Under the pieces are notes generated by a model, which was not told the origin of the DNA, made no database searches, and saw only the letters and a list, made by a program, of their open reading frames with translations. DNA of 64,000 nucleotides from the NCBI GenBank assembly GCA_963761445.1, contig CAVXHV010000005.1:4340001-4404000 (forward strand), given 5' to 3'. Shown piece by piece: positions 1-9,294 of the stretch. The first letter of the stretch is position 1; each line of letters opens with the position of its first letter. Made by a program: the position numbers and the translations under genes. Source of the stretch: CAVXHV01 sp963761445. GTDB lineage: Bacteria; Planctomycetota; Planctomycetia; Isosphaerales; Isosphaeraceae.

Positions 1-123
1 GTAGTCGCGGCTGACCCGAACATCCGCCGCTTCCACAGCCTTTCCCTCCCATGGAACGCGTGACGCCCATCAAACGCGCGGTCACATTCACGCCGCACTG
101 GGTCAGCCTGCCGAGTTCGATGA

Positions 124-885
124 GCTTCTCCGCCTCCGTCGATCGCGGCCACATTCACCAACTCCAGCGTCTCGGGATCGTTTCAGGCAACCCAGAACAC
201 CACCAGCGGCGCGACCAACCAAAACACCGCCAGCATCAACACCTCCTCGGCTTCCGGCGGCAGCTCCTATACGCTTTACACCTTGAGCAGCAACAGCAAT
301 TCCGCACAAGCTGCCCAGTCTGGCAGTTTTTCGCCCGCAGGCTCCAGCGGCAGCTTCACATTCACGCAGGGCAGCAGCGGAGCCGTCAACCAGGTCGAGA
401 ACGGCAACTACGTAAGCGCGAGTCAAACGACAACAATCCTCCCTGGCGGCACGTCAGCGTCTTACGAATTCAACACCAGCGACTCCGGCGCCAACCACAT
501 CCTGTCGCTCAGCGCATACACGTACTCAAATCAAAGCACAGGCACGTTCACACCGACTGGCTCGACCGCCACCGGCGTTCAAGTCCAAAAAGGATATACA
601 TCCACAACCGCGAGCTTCGCGGGCGTGCTGACCGGCGTCACCTCGAACGGAAGCGCTAGCATCTCGAGCAACTACTCAACATCCCAGACGACAAGCACCA
701 GTTACGTTGCCCAAAATAACGACGGTATGACGGGCACCAGCATCTCAGGCCTCGCCTCCTACCTCTCGTCGGCCACCAACTCATTCACGTCATCCGACAC
801 GATGAACTTTTCCAACTCCGGCGCCGGCGGGAACACCCTCGGGGTCCTCGGATCGACCGACTCGGTCTCGGTCACGACGAGCTAG
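124..885 (+). pseudogene. Ser/Thr-rich stalk, N-terminal part of copy 1
   Basis: This reading frame is open from 124 and ends at an in-frame TAG at 883-885. It encodes a Ser/Thr/Gly/Asn-rich protein with imperfect repeats of the type GSFSPxGxSGxF. It aligns residue by residue with the second copy around 6090-6790. The same frame reopens directly after the TAG and runs without interruption to 3408, so this piece and the 1120-3408 gene look like one ancestral gene interrupted by a nonsense codon. Relative to copy 2, roughly 150 residues are missing just after the TAG. No signal peptide or convincing start codon is visible; the only early candidate is TTG at 283. The original N-terminus seems lost upstream or by rearrangement before 124. 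Confidence 0.6.
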
Positions 886-1119
886 CGCAAGTACAACCAA
901 TCCAACGCCGTCTCGAACTCGGCTACAGTTGGAAACTCCAACTCGTGGTCAGACGCACAGTACACCTACTCATCGTCCGACTCGACCACCGGCACAACGT
1001 CCGGAGTCGGTGGGAGCCAAAGCACTAGCCTGAGCTTTACTACATCCGAGAGCTTATCCCAAAACACGGTCAAGACCTACAACGGCAACTTTACCTGGAC
1101 AGGGCCTTCAAGCAGCTCG

Positions 1120-3408
1120 ATGTCCAGCTCGTCAACGAGCAGCAGCGATACCTATACCGCAAGTTACAGCGACTCCGGAACCAAGAGCGGCGCCGCCCTC
1201 AACCCGCCGACCACGTCTGATAACCCATACTTCGTCGGCTCATACTCGCACACCGGCTCCCAAACGGTGACGACAACCTGTTCGTTCACGATGGTCTCGT
1301 CCTACTTCAATCTGCTGACCGGCTTGACAGTCACCACGACAACGACATTCAGCGCCAGCACGTCCTACAGCGCAACCGACTCGAGCGACGACGACGACAG
1401 CGATACCGACACGCTCGACTCGGATACCGACGACGGCAGCCTCACGTGCACGTTCTCTTCGATGACCTCCGCCGGCGGCGTCTCCGCGCTGACGTTCGGT
1501 AACAGCTTCTCCGCCTGGAGCATGAACGAGTCCGAGAGTCCAAGCGCAGGTTCGAGCGACGACGACACCTGGGGCAACGGCACGATCACGTTCCAGGAGA
1601 CGGGCGGTTCGCCGAGCGTCAACAGTGCGTCATACAACGTGAACTACAATAACAGCCTATCGGCCGGAATCGTCACCGTCCCCGCCGCCGGATCGGAATG
1701 GATATTAAAGGTCCAGGAATTCGAGGGTGCCGTCGGCACAATCGGCTCATCGGGCTCGGGAAGTTCCTCGAGTTCATCAAGCTCGTCGGGTGCCTCCACC
1801 TCAGGCTCCTCGGGTTTATTCGGTTCATCAAGTTCGTCGTCATCTTCCTCCAGCTCATCCACCTCCTCGAGCTCGTCAAACTCCGCGTCAGCAGGCGCAG
1901 CCGCTGCTAACGGTGCATCGCCCGCCCCAGGGCCCTTCAGCGGCGGGATGATGGTCGCAGCCGGCGCAGTCACAATCCCAAGCGCAGCCGTCGGCCAGGC
2001 CGCCCCCGGAGCCGCGACCGTCGCCGCGGCGACATCAGGAATCACCACAGCCACACAATCCGGCGGCAGCCAGTTTATCGCCTTCGCCGCTGCACCGTCG
2101 GAACCAGGCTTCACGGCCTCCGCATCGACGGAACAAGGCGGGGGCGGTGGCGTGATGGACAGCATTTATCGCTTCGTCTACACCGGAGACGCAAACGCTT
2201 CGGACGAGCAGTACAACGCCGCCCTGGAGGCCGCCGGCAAGGTCTACACCCAACTTGCACCAATCGCTCACGAAGCCCTGGACACGGTGGGATCCTTCAC
2301 CGGCGCAGCCGGCTTCCTCGCTCATGGTACCAACGCGGCCCTGTACTTCATGGAGGGCAACACCGACCAAGCCTACCAGTCGACACTCTCCGCAGCCTCT
2401 GCACTCACGGGCGGCGCAGCCAACTGCGGCAACAAAGCCAATAAAGCAATCAAGATCGCCGCCAAGACCGTTCAAGTTGCGGAGGCCCTCAATCAAGGCG
2501 TGCAAGCGGCCGACAACATCCAAGAAGCCATCGCCGCATTCAACGACTCAGACTATCTGACCTTCGCCCAACAGTTGGGATTCGCGGGCCTGAACGCGGC
2601 CGGCGCAGCCGCGGGCCTTCGCCTGGGACTTGGCGGCTGCTTCGCCGCGGGGACGCCCATCTTAACTCCCGACGGCAGCAAGCCAATCGAGGAGTTCCAG
2701 CCCGGCGACTGGGTGTTAACGGCTCCCGACGACGACCCCGACGCAATGCCGGTGCCTCGTCAGGTCGAAGAAACGTTCGTAAACTACCTGCCGCTCCTCG
2801 ACCTCTTCGTGAACGGCCGGACGATTCGCACAACCGCCGAGCACCCGTTCTGGGTAAAAGACAGCGGCTGGGTCGCCGCGCAGCAGCTCGAGGCCGGCGA
2901 CGAGATCCGCACGCACGACGGCCGTTGGCTCAAGATCGACGGCTTTGAAGGTCCGAAACCATCAGCGCCCGTTTACAACATGTGCGTCGCGGAACACCAT
3001 ACATACTTCATCGGCCACCAGATCTGGGGGTTCTCGGTCTGGTCGCATAACGCCCGCGTTTGCCTACGCGACACGGCAGAGGGGCTCCCTCCAGCCGGAA
3101 CACGAAATCGAGGCCCAAAGCTTGGGCAGCAACAAGGACGTGAGTTCCGCACTGATCAGTTAGAACTCAACGAGTTCGATCGCCACACCCAACCCAGACA
3201 TGTGCGCGGGTGGCTACAGAACGAGCGTCGGAGGATTGCCGGGAGCGGCGGCGGGCCTGATTACCCTCGAAATCCACCTGGGTATGAGCTCGGTCACGGC
3301 CGTTCTACGCCTGCTAGGGAGGGCTACGACTATTCCAATTCGAGGCTCCAAGGTACAGATCTGAATATACTGGAGGAGCGAATTCGCAGGCGGCAACGCC
3401 GATCGTAA
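1120..3408 (+). CDS. Polymorphic toxin: Ser-rich stalk, Hint domain, Ntox8-like tip
   Basis: The 762-aa product has four zones. Residues 1-220 are Ser/Thr-rich beta-type sequence shared with the two other copies, including VSSYFN and VQEFEGA. Residues 220-300 are almost pure Ser, then Ala/Gly-rich. Residues 300-500 are helical and Ala-rich. A Hint autoproteolytic domain starts at Cys507 (GCFAAGTPI), carries TAEHPFW in the middle and ends with SHN (Asn644). The last 118 residues carry RNPPGYELGH, GYDYSNSRLQ and an Arg-rich end, which I recognise as resembling the polymorphic toxin type 8 (Ntox8) domain. In such proteins Hint cleavage is thought to release the toxin. The frame is open upstream to 886, so this ORF is the distal part of a longer gene cut by the TAG at 883. 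The immunity candidate follows after 21 nt. Confidence 0.8.
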   Translation: MSSSSTSSSDTYTASYSDSGTKSGAALNPPTTSDNPYFVGSYSHTGSQTVTTTCSFTMVSSYFNLLTGLTVTTTTTFSASTSYSATDSSDDDDSDTDTLDSDTDDGSLTCTFSSMTSAGGVSALTFGNSFSAWSMNESESPSAGSSDDDTWGNGTITFQETGGSPSVNSASYNVNYNNSLSAGIVTVPAAGSEWILKVQEFEGAVGTIGSSGSGSSSSSSSSSGASTSGSSGLFGSSSSSSSSSSSSTSSSSSNSASAGAAAANGASPAPGPFSGGMMVAAGAVTIPSAAVGQAAPGAATVAAATSGITTATQSGGSQFIAFAAAPSEPGFTASASTEQGGGGGVMDSIYRFVYTGDANASDEQYNAALEAAGKVYTQLAPIAHEALDTVGSFTGAAGFLAHGTNAALYFMEGNTDQAYQSTLSAASALTGGAANCGNKANKAIKIAAKTVQVAEALNQGVQAADNIQEAIAAFNDSDYLTFAQQLGFAGLNAAGAAAGLRLGLGGCFAAGTPILTPDGSKPIEEFQPGDWVLTAPDDDPDAMPVPRQVEETFVNYLPLLDLFVNGRTIRTTAEHPFWVKDSGWVAAQQLEAGDEIRTHDGRWLKIDGFEGPKPSAPVYNMCVAEHHTYFIGHQIWGFSVWSHNARVCLRDTAEGLPPAGTRNRGPKLGQQQGREFRTDQLELNEFDRHTQPRHVRGWLQNERRRIAGSGGGPDYPRNPPGYELGHGRSTPAREGYDYSNSRLQGTDLNILEERIRRRQRRS

Positions 3409-3429
3409 GTTCGTAGTGGGAGCTGTTGC

Positions 3430-3969
3430 ATGCGCGATGAAATTCACGATCTTTTGCAGGCGGCCCAGGCCAGCCTGTTTCTTGGAATGAAGCTATCGAA
3501 GCAAGGTTCGTACGCCCGCCGAGCCCCGAGCACGGACTCTCTGCCTCACTTCGAACGTGCCCATGAGATACTCGAAAGAATTCTGACGGAGCTCCCAAAT
3601 CACCGGCAAGCACTGGTGATGATGTCGCAGGTCTCAGAGTGCCTCTTGGACTACGACACGGCGCTGAGACTTCTGTCACATGCATTGGATGTGGGCGAAC
3701 CGAGGTCGAAGAAACTGCTCAAACGGTTGGCGCTCCTCCGCGAATATTCCAAAATTTGGCGAGACTTGGGCCTCTCGCCAGAGATGTTACGCGAGCTTGG
3801 CGAGTATTTGGAAGCCCAGGGCGTGGATCCTAATCACACGACGTTGCGGCTAACTCGGGATTGGTTGGTGGAAAACCACATCGACGATCCCGAAGTGGTT
3901 ATTGATGCTTTGCGACGGCGAGGCGCGTTCTCAGATTTCCTGGTCTTTTCGAACGTCGTTTACGGTTGA
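3430..3969 (+). CDS. Candidate immunity protein for the Hint-Ntox8 toxin (TPR-like)
   Basis: This 179-aa soluble protein starts with ATG behind GGGAG at a spacing of about 7 nt, 22 nt after the toxin stop on the same strand. It has no signal peptide or membrane segment. Residues 38-105 (HFERAHEILERIL, DYDTALRLLSHAL) form paired helices of TPR type, and the C-terminal half is also helical (PEMLRELGEYLE, DPEVVIDALRRRGAFS). I do not recognise a named Imm family. The immunity role is inferred from its size, cytosolic character and position directly behind a toxin tip, as is usual in polymorphic-toxin loci. It is intact although the upstream stalk is broken. Confidence 0.65.
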   Translation: MRDEIHDLLQAAQASLFLGMKLSKQGSYARRAPSTDSLPHFERAHEILERILTELPNHRQALVMMSQVSECLLDYDTALRLLSHALDVGEPRSKKLLKRLALLREYSKIWRDLGLSPEMLRELGEYLEAQGVDPNHTTLRLTRDWLVENHIDDPEVVIDALRRRGAFSDFLVFSNVVYG

Positions 3970-4030
3970 GTGTTGAACGACCGCTTCGGCGATCAGCTTG
4001 CCACGCGCACACTAGGTCTTGGATACCTTA

Positions 4031-4044
4031 GTTCAGGTTTCGCA
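4031..4044 (+). repeat. Left inverted repeat of the IS701-type element
   Basis: GTTCAGGTTTCGCA, identical to the reverse complement of 5682-5695. Confidence 0.75.
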
Positions 4045-4218
4045 TTTTTGGCGTAGCATAGTCAGGTATACGTTGTTGTATGCATTCGTGAGTTTTCCGC
4101 CGCGCATTGTCCGGGCGATCATCGCATTGCTGGAAGTGATGTCGGCTTCCTTGCCCGTTTTTGGCATCCTGTCTGGGCCAAACAATCCAAATAGGCACCA
4201 AGGCAAGGAAGCCGACCC

Positions 4219-5580
4219 ATGGAACTTACCGCTTCGTTCGTTGACCAGCTACAGCATTTTGCTCCCGTGTTCACGACTCCGACATTTCAGACCTTCTTGG
4301 AGATTGTAACGGGCTGGGTCATTTCCCATCGGCACCGCTACGTAACAGAGGTCATCTTCGCCGGCGGCAACGTTGGCAATGGGCATTGGTGTCGGTTCCA
4401 TCGCTTCTTCAGCCAAGCCGCCTGGGACATGGATACCCTGGCTCTGTTCCTGGCCAAATTGGTCGGTGCCATCTTGGCCCCTGGCTCCACTTTGTTTTGG
4501 GCAGTCGATGATACCCTCTGCCGCAAACGGGGATTGACTCTCTACGGCGCCGGTATGCACTACGATCCGCTGATCTCCAGTCGCGCCAAGCCACTCGTCA
4601 GTTGGGGACACGATTGGGTTGTGCTCTGCTTGATCATTGTCAAGCCATTCTGGGCGCCTACGAAAGTCTTCGCCTTGCCGATCGCCGTGCGGCTCTACCG
4701 CAATCGACAAGGACTCACCAAGGGCAAGAAGAGCCGTGGCAAAGCCTCCAAACCCAATCCCGATCATCGTACTCGACCTGAACTGGCTCGCGAACTTATC
4801 GACTTGGTGGCTCAGTGGTACCCTGACGACGAAATCATTCTCACGGGCGACAGCGCCTACGGTGGCAAGAGCATTCTCTCTTATCTGCCGACCAACGTTC
4901 ACCTCATCAGCCATGTTCATCCCAAGGGCGCGCTTTACAAGCGTGCACCCATCAAGAAAGTGGGGAGCAAGGGGGCGCCTCGAAAGAAAGGGGACCGCCT
5001 GCCTGACATGGCTCAATGGGCTAAAGATCCAGCTCAGCCCTGGACTCGACTCAAATTCAACCAGTTCGGATTGCATGCGACGCTCGCCGTCAAAACCATG
5101 AAGGCCCTCTACTACAAGGCAGGTGGAGACCGCGAGCTGACGATTGTCTTGGTGCGTGACTTGATAGGAAAGCGCCCCGATCAGATGTTCTACTGCACCA
5201 AGTTAGAGTGGAGCGCCAGGCAGATCCTGACAGCATACTCCTACCGCTGGGCAATCGAATGCACCTTCGAGAATTGCAAACAACTTCTCGGACTCGAGGA
5301 TCCTGCCAATCGCGTGCCCAAGGCAGTCGAGCGGACCGCGCCGATGGCGCTGTTTCTCTATAGCATTGTTGTGGTGTGGTTCCACACGACCGGTCATCAA
5401 TTCGTTCGCTTTCCGAACCGGCCGTGGTATTCGCGGAAGCAGGAACCTTCATTTGCTGATCTTCTGACCACACTGCGTCGTGTCAGCTTGGAGGAGAAAA
5501 CCCGCAGCGTGCTTCCGAAGCACAGCCAAACAAAAACCTGGCTTGCACAGATCACCGATCTTCTCGCTCAAGCGGGATGA
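4219..5580 (+). CDS. IS701-family transposase (DDE_5)
   Basis: This full-length 453-aa DDE transposase shows the acidic motifs AVDDTLCRKRG (about residue 93), LTGDSAYGG (about 213) and YRWAIECTFENCKQ (about 348) in the order expected of the IS701/DDE_5 group. It cuts and pastes its own element through the inverted ends at 4031 and 5695. The frame is intact, so it may be functional. No second ORF is needed by this family. An ORF on the opposite strand inside it is a shadow. Confidence 0.9.
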   Translation: MELTASFVDQLQHFAPVFTTPTFQTFLEIVTGWVISHRHRYVTEVIFAGGNVGNGHWCRFHRFFSQAAWDMDTLALFLAKLVGAILAPGSTLFWAVDDTLCRKRGLTLYGAGMHYDPLISSRAKPLVSWGHDWVVLCLIIVKPFWAPTKVFALPIAVRLYRNRQGLTKGKKSRGKASKPNPDHRTRPELARELIDLVAQWYPDDEIILTGDSAYGGKSILSYLPTNVHLISHVHPKGALYKRAPIKKVGSKGAPRKKGDRLPDMAQWAKDPAQPWTRLKFNQFGLHATLAVKTMKALYYKAGGDRELTIVLVRDLIGKRPDQMFYCTKLEWSARQILTAYSYRWAIECTFENCKQLLGLEDPANRVPKAVERTAPMALFLYSIVVVWFHTTGHQFVRFPNRPWYSRKQEPSFADLLTTLRRVSLEEKTRSVLPKHSQTKTWLAQITDLLAQAG

Positions 5581-5681
5581 CCGCTCTTCCTGAGTACGCT
5601 TGACGATAAAATGGCGGTATCAGGCGTGACGGACCGGCGAAAAAATGCCGGCCGGGCCGCTCGCGAAGCGCCTCCAGAATG

Positions 5682-5695
5682 TGCGAAACCTGAAC
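5682..5695 (-). repeat. Right inverted repeat of the IS701-type element
   Basis: TGCGAAACCTGAAC, an exact inverted match to 4031-4044. It is followed by TTAG, which is also present at the left end. Confidence 0.75.
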
Positions 5696-5798
5696 TTAGG
5701 GATTGCCCACGGCGACGGCTTTCTGGCCCACACCGTGAACGCGGTCCTGTACGCCGCCGAACGCAACACTGATCGCGAAAAAGGACAGGCATCACGGG

Positions 5799-8426
5799 TT
5801 GACCCGTTCGACGGCACGCAGAGCTCCGGCAGCACCGTCAGCGGCACGGGCGTCCTATTCTTTACTTCAGAGCGGCTCGGACGCCGCGGACATCTCCGGC
5901 ACGTTCGCGACCAACCAGCAAGGAAGCACCTCAGGCTACTCCGTCGTCACCACGATCTCCAACGCCTCCTCGAGAACAACGGCCGCATCAAGCACGAGCC
6001 CATCGATCAGCTCAAGCTACACCTACGGCGTCGACACCTACTCACCGCAGGGAACCCAGGTCTCCACCGCTTCGGTCCAGGGATCTTTCAATAATTCAAG
6101 CACCACTGGAACGTTTCAGAACACCCAGCGCACCACAGGCGCCGCAACCGACCAGAACACGACGTCGATTGCCACGTCCGGCACAACAGGCGGCAGTACC
6201 AATCGCATCTATACAATTTCCAGCGGCAGCAATTCCGGCCAGTCCCAGCAAGCCGGCAGCTTCTCGCCCTCCGGCGCGAGCGGAACTTTTTCATCAAGCC
6301 AGTCCGGCAGCGGTACCGTGAACCAGACTGTCCAGGGTAAGTTCGACACGAGCGGCTCGGCAAACCAGTCCTTTCCGGGCATCACCGGTTCGTTCCCGCA
6401 GGGCACCAGCAACTCCGGCACCAACTCGAGCGCCTCAGTAAACTCCTACACTTACTTCAACCAAAACTCCGGCAGCTTCACTCCCTCGAGCTCCGCCGGC
6501 ACTTACGTTCAGTCACAGGCCGGCAACCAGTTTACTTCGCAGACGGTAAACGGCGTGCTCTCTGGCTCCGGCACCACCTCGACTAGCGTCGCCGCCAGCT
6601 CGAACAACTACACCAGCTCCCAGACGGCCACCACCAGCTACACCAGCGAGAACCAAGGTGGGTTCACCGGATCGAGCACATCGGGAATTGCCACCTATGC
6701 GTCAACCAACGTAACATCGCTCACCGCCTCAGAAGAAACGTGCTTCTCCGCCTCGAGCAACAACGGCAACGCTTCCGGCATCCTAGGCTCCACCAGCAAC
6801 CCCTCCACTTGCACCACTTACGCATCGACCACCACTTACTCGCCGAACAACACGAGCGTCACCGTCACCCAGAACCAAACGTACGGCGCAGTCAACACCA
6901 GCACCGAAGACTACGGCGCGGCTGATTACCTGGGCGGTTCCCTCGACTACTCGAGCTCGACCACCGCCACTCCGAGCAGCACCGACGTGCTCCGGAGCTC
7001 GACGATCAACGGCGTAGCAGCCACCAGCGATCAAAACTCTCAGCGCGGTTCGACCAGCACCACGGTTACCAGCTCATCGACGAGCACGTCCCCCGGCGTC
7101 TATGTGACGATCTCCTTCACATCCACCGAAACCGCCCCCTGGAGCCAGTCAACCAACACCTCGACGACCTACGGCAGCATGGGGAACGTCGTCACGTCGA
7201 ACCAGGTGTTCTCGAACAGCAACGGCGAATACTACTCCTTCACGCGCGCCTACGTGCAGAGCACGGGCCTCTCGAACTCGGCGACCGTCACCTATTCTGA
7301 CGCTCCTACCGACACCGGCTATACCTACAGCATGAGCGAATCGAACAGCGGAACAAGCTCATCGGGCACGGGCTTGACCCTCTCTACCAGCGCAAACTTC
7401 TCGATCGGCCAGAATTCCTCGCAAAGCATCACCCGGGATTACAACCTCACCCAATCATGGTACGGACCGTCGAGCACGTCACTCTCAAGCGTTTCAACCT
7501 TCAGCAGCGACAGCTACACCGACGCCTACACCGACAGTGGCACCCAGAGCGGCTATGGCCCCGGGCCCGGAATCGTCTCCGACACCCCAAGTTTCACCGG
7601 CTCCTACACGCACAGCGGTTGGGGCAGCACCACCGCCAGCAGCTCCTACACGATGGTCTCGTCCTACTTCAACCCCAAGACCGGGATGACAACCACGACA
7701 ACGACGTCGTTCAGCACGAGCTCGATGTACACCGAATCCGACTCGAGCGCCGACATCGACAGTGACACCAGCTTGCTCGATTCCGACACCGACGGCGGAA
7801 GCGTGACGACGAGCTTCTCGTCGATGAACTCGGCCGGCGGCGTCTCCGCGCTGATCTTCGGCAACAGCTCCTCGTCCTGGAGCGAGGACGACGGCCAGGG
7901 CAACGGCCTCAATTCGAGCAATGACACCATCTGGGGCAACAGCACGTTGACCACCGTCGAAACCGGCGGCTCGCCGACCGTGGACAGTTCGTCGTACAAC
8001 GTCACGTACAGCAACAGCCTGACGGCTGGAATCGTAACCGTCCCCGCCGCCGCATCAGCCTGGGTGACCAAGATCCAGGAGTTCGAAGGCGGGGCCAGTC
8101 GGCACAGCCGGCTCCTCCGGCTCCGGGAGCTCCTCGGGCTCCTCGGGCGCATCAAGCTCCGCCTCCGCGGAATCGTCCGGTTCGTCGGGGTCATCAAGCT
8201 CGTCATCCTCGTCATCATCTGGCAGCGGTTCGAGCTCTTCATCATCAAACTCATCAGCCCCCGGCGCGACAGGCAACGCCCCGGCAGCCGCAGCCGCTGG
8301 CCCCTCCGCAAGAGCCGTGCAAGCCCCACCCTTGCCCAACTCCGGCGGAATGATGGTGGCAGCCGGCGCGATGACGATGCCGGCGATGAACGGAATGTCG
8401 TTTGGCGGAGGTTCTGGGGCGTCTGA
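5799..8426 (+). CDS. Ser/Thr-rich stalk of copy 2 (polymorphic toxin, frameshifted)
   Basis: This 875-codon frame opens with TTG. About 760 residues are extreme Ser/Thr/Gly/Asn-rich repeats with variants of QAGSFSPSGASGTF, and the final section ends VQEFEGG-like at about 8090. The segment 7457-7680 is almost identical in DNA to 10031-10258 and clearly related to copy 1. At the GGGG run at 8091-8094 the sensible frame shifts by one base. The encoded tail to 8426 is Arg-rich nonsense, while the +1 frame continues with the poly-Ser, then Ala-rich and GGMMVAAG sequence found in copy 1. The true protein therefore extends through 8703 and, after further shifts, to the AHH domain at 9278. The N-terminus is unclear, since sequence upstream of 5799 in another frame may belong to it. 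Confidence 0.65.
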   Translation: MTRSTARRAPAAPSAARASYSLLQSGSDAADISGTFATNQQGSTSGYSVVTTISNASSRTTAASSTSPSISSSYTYGVDTYSPQGTQVSTASVQGSFNNSSTTGTFQNTQRTTGAATDQNTTSIATSGTTGGSTNRIYTISSGSNSGQSQQAGSFSPSGASGTFSSSQSGSGTVNQTVQGKFDTSGSANQSFPGITGSFPQGTSNSGTNSSASVNSYTYFNQNSGSFTPSSSAGTYVQSQAGNQFTSQTVNGVLSGSGTTSTSVAASSNNYTSSQTATTSYTSENQGGFTGSSTSGIATYASTNVTSLTASEETCFSASSNNGNASGILGSTSNPSTCTTYASTTTYSPNNTSVTVTQNQTYGAVNTSTEDYGAADYLGGSLDYSSSTTATPSSTDVLRSSTINGVAATSDQNSQRGSTSTTVTSSSTSTSPGVYVTISFTSTETAPWSQSTNTSTTYGSMGNVVTSNQVFSNSNGEYYSFTRAYVQSTGLSNSATVTYSDAPTDTGYTYSMSESNSGTSSSGTGLTLSTSANFSIGQNSSQSITRDYNLTQSWYGPSSTSLSSVSTFSSDSYTDAYTDSGTQSGYGPGPGIVSDTPSFTGSYTHSGWGSTTASSSYTMVSSYFNPKTGMTTTTTTSFSTSSMYTESDSSADIDSDTSLLDSDTDGGSVTTSFSSMNSAGGVSALIFGNSSSSWSEDDGQGNGLNSSNDTIWGNSTLTTVETGGSPTVDSSSYNVTYSNSLTAGIVTVPAAASAWVTKIQEFEGGASRHSRLLRLRELLGLLGRIKLRLRGIVRFVGVIKLVILVIIWQRFELFIIKLISPRRDRQRPGSRSRWPLRKSRASPTLAQLRRNDGGSRRDDDAGDERNVVWRRFWGV

Positions 8427-8918
8427 CGGTTTCCAGGCTGAAGATGACGGGGGGCAGCCACCGTGGTACGCGCGCTTCGGGAGCTGGCTCTGGAGCTTTG
8501 TCCCCATGGGAACGACCCCGGAGCACGGTCAGGCGACGCCCCCGAATGAACTCCCGGATCTGCTCGCGATCGAGGAAGAGTCGTCACAACTGCGCACCAA
8601 TGCCCAACTCGCCGGGAACATTGACCCCACCAACACCATGCGCGCAGTTGCCCGTCGACGACCACGGGACGCCGATGAGGGAAAACGGGGCACAAATATA
8701 TGACCTGTTGTTCAAAGAGTTCCCGATATTCGCCGGCGGCATTCTCATCGAACAGGCTGTCAATTACTTCGCCCCTGAGGAGAAGGTCGCCCTGTACGCG
8801 CTCGTGAAAGCGAAGAAGCTGTTCTTACACTTCGCGGAATCGAAAGCCGGAAAAATCGTCATCACGATCCTGAAGATGGGCAAGAACGGCGGAAAAAGAG
8901 GAGATAGCAGAGGCAGAG
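8317..8918 (+). other. Copy 2 linker between stalk and toxin, in displaced frames
   Basis: Frame-corrected reading gives a continuous linker. First comes GGMMVAAGAMTMPAMNG and a W-rich stretch (ARFGSWLWSF) in one frame to about 8650. Then a helical segment (LLFKEFPIFAGGIL, EKVALYALVKAKKLF) follows in the next frame to about 8890. Finally EKEEIAEAELRKMLKEAYNG in a third frame runs directly into the AHH toxin. The switches lie near 8650-8690 and in the GGAAAAAG run at about 8891-8898. Each is a single-base shift. Either copy 2 is decaying or the sequence contains homopolymer errors. Confidence 0.6.
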
Positions 8919-9278
8919 TTGAGGAAGATGCTCAAGGAGGCTTATAATGGTAAAAGGCCGCCGCTTCATCACCTCGCGACGAACAAGAACTGGGAGTCCA
9001 TGCTGCGCGGCGGACCTTGGTCAAATCGCTTCGACGCTATCTTCAAGAAGGCGGGGATGACCCTCGACGATGCTGCCAATCTGATTGAACTTCCGGGCCA
9101 CAAGGGGCCGCACCCGGAACGCGCCCATCAAATCGTTTACGACATACTAAGCGAGGCCATACGCGGGAAGAATACGCAAGCAGCCCGGAGACAAGCTCTT
9201 CTGCAGGCATTGTACGAACTCGCAATAGAAGCAACTACGATCGGCACCGAATTGAACAGACTGCTGACTGGCACCTGA
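8919..9278 (+). CDS. AHH-family HNH/EndoVII nuclease toxin tip of copy 2
   Basis: Numbered from the TTG at 8919, the product shows the AHH signature. His17-His18 (PLHHLATNKNW) lie near the start. Then come GGPWSNRF, FKKAGMTLDDAANLIELPG and the second metal/catalytic cluster GHKGPHPERAHQ with His61, His65 and His70. The C-terminus (LNRLLTGT) also fits the family as I know it. AHH nucleases are HNH/EndoVII-superfamily DNases that form C-terminal tips of polymorphic toxins. The same frame is open upstream (AEKEEIAEAELRKM), so this is the tip of the copy 2 protein rather than a free gene. The TTG is only the first start-like codon in this frame. The Imm11 gene follows. Confidence 0.8.
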   Translation: MRKMLKEAYNGKRPPLHHLATNKNWESMLRGGPWSNRFDAIFKKAGMTLDDAANLIELPGHKGPHPERAHQIVYDILSEAIRGKNTQAARRQALLQALYELAIEATTIGTELNRLLTGT

Positions 9279-9294
9279 CCATGTGGAGTACAGA

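Larger units (their letters stand above)
4032..5695 (+). mobile_element. IS701-type insertion sequence
   Basis: A single transposase gene is enclosed by inverted ends. GTTCAGGTTTCGCA at 4031-4044 is matched exactly by its reverse complement at 5682-5695. The tetranucleotide TTAG occurs directly outside both ends (4028-4031 and 5696-5699). This fits the 4-bp YTAR duplication known for IS701 elements, although one base of the repeat overlaps the left inverted repeat. The element sits between the immunity gene of copy 1 and the start of copy 2, and no interrupted ORF is evident at the site. The exact outer boundary is uncertain by about one base. Confidence 0.75.

Noticed and set aside
1644..2165. 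Long acidic ORF on the - strand inside the Ser-rich stalk
   Set aside because: It is the mirror of Ser codons and GC-rich repeats; the + strand frame has recognised domains downstream.
5645..6094. 149-codon ORF overlapping the start of copy 2
   Set aside because: Its distal half is Arg/His-rich shadow of the Ser-rich frame. Only the first part might belong to a displaced copy 2 N-terminus.
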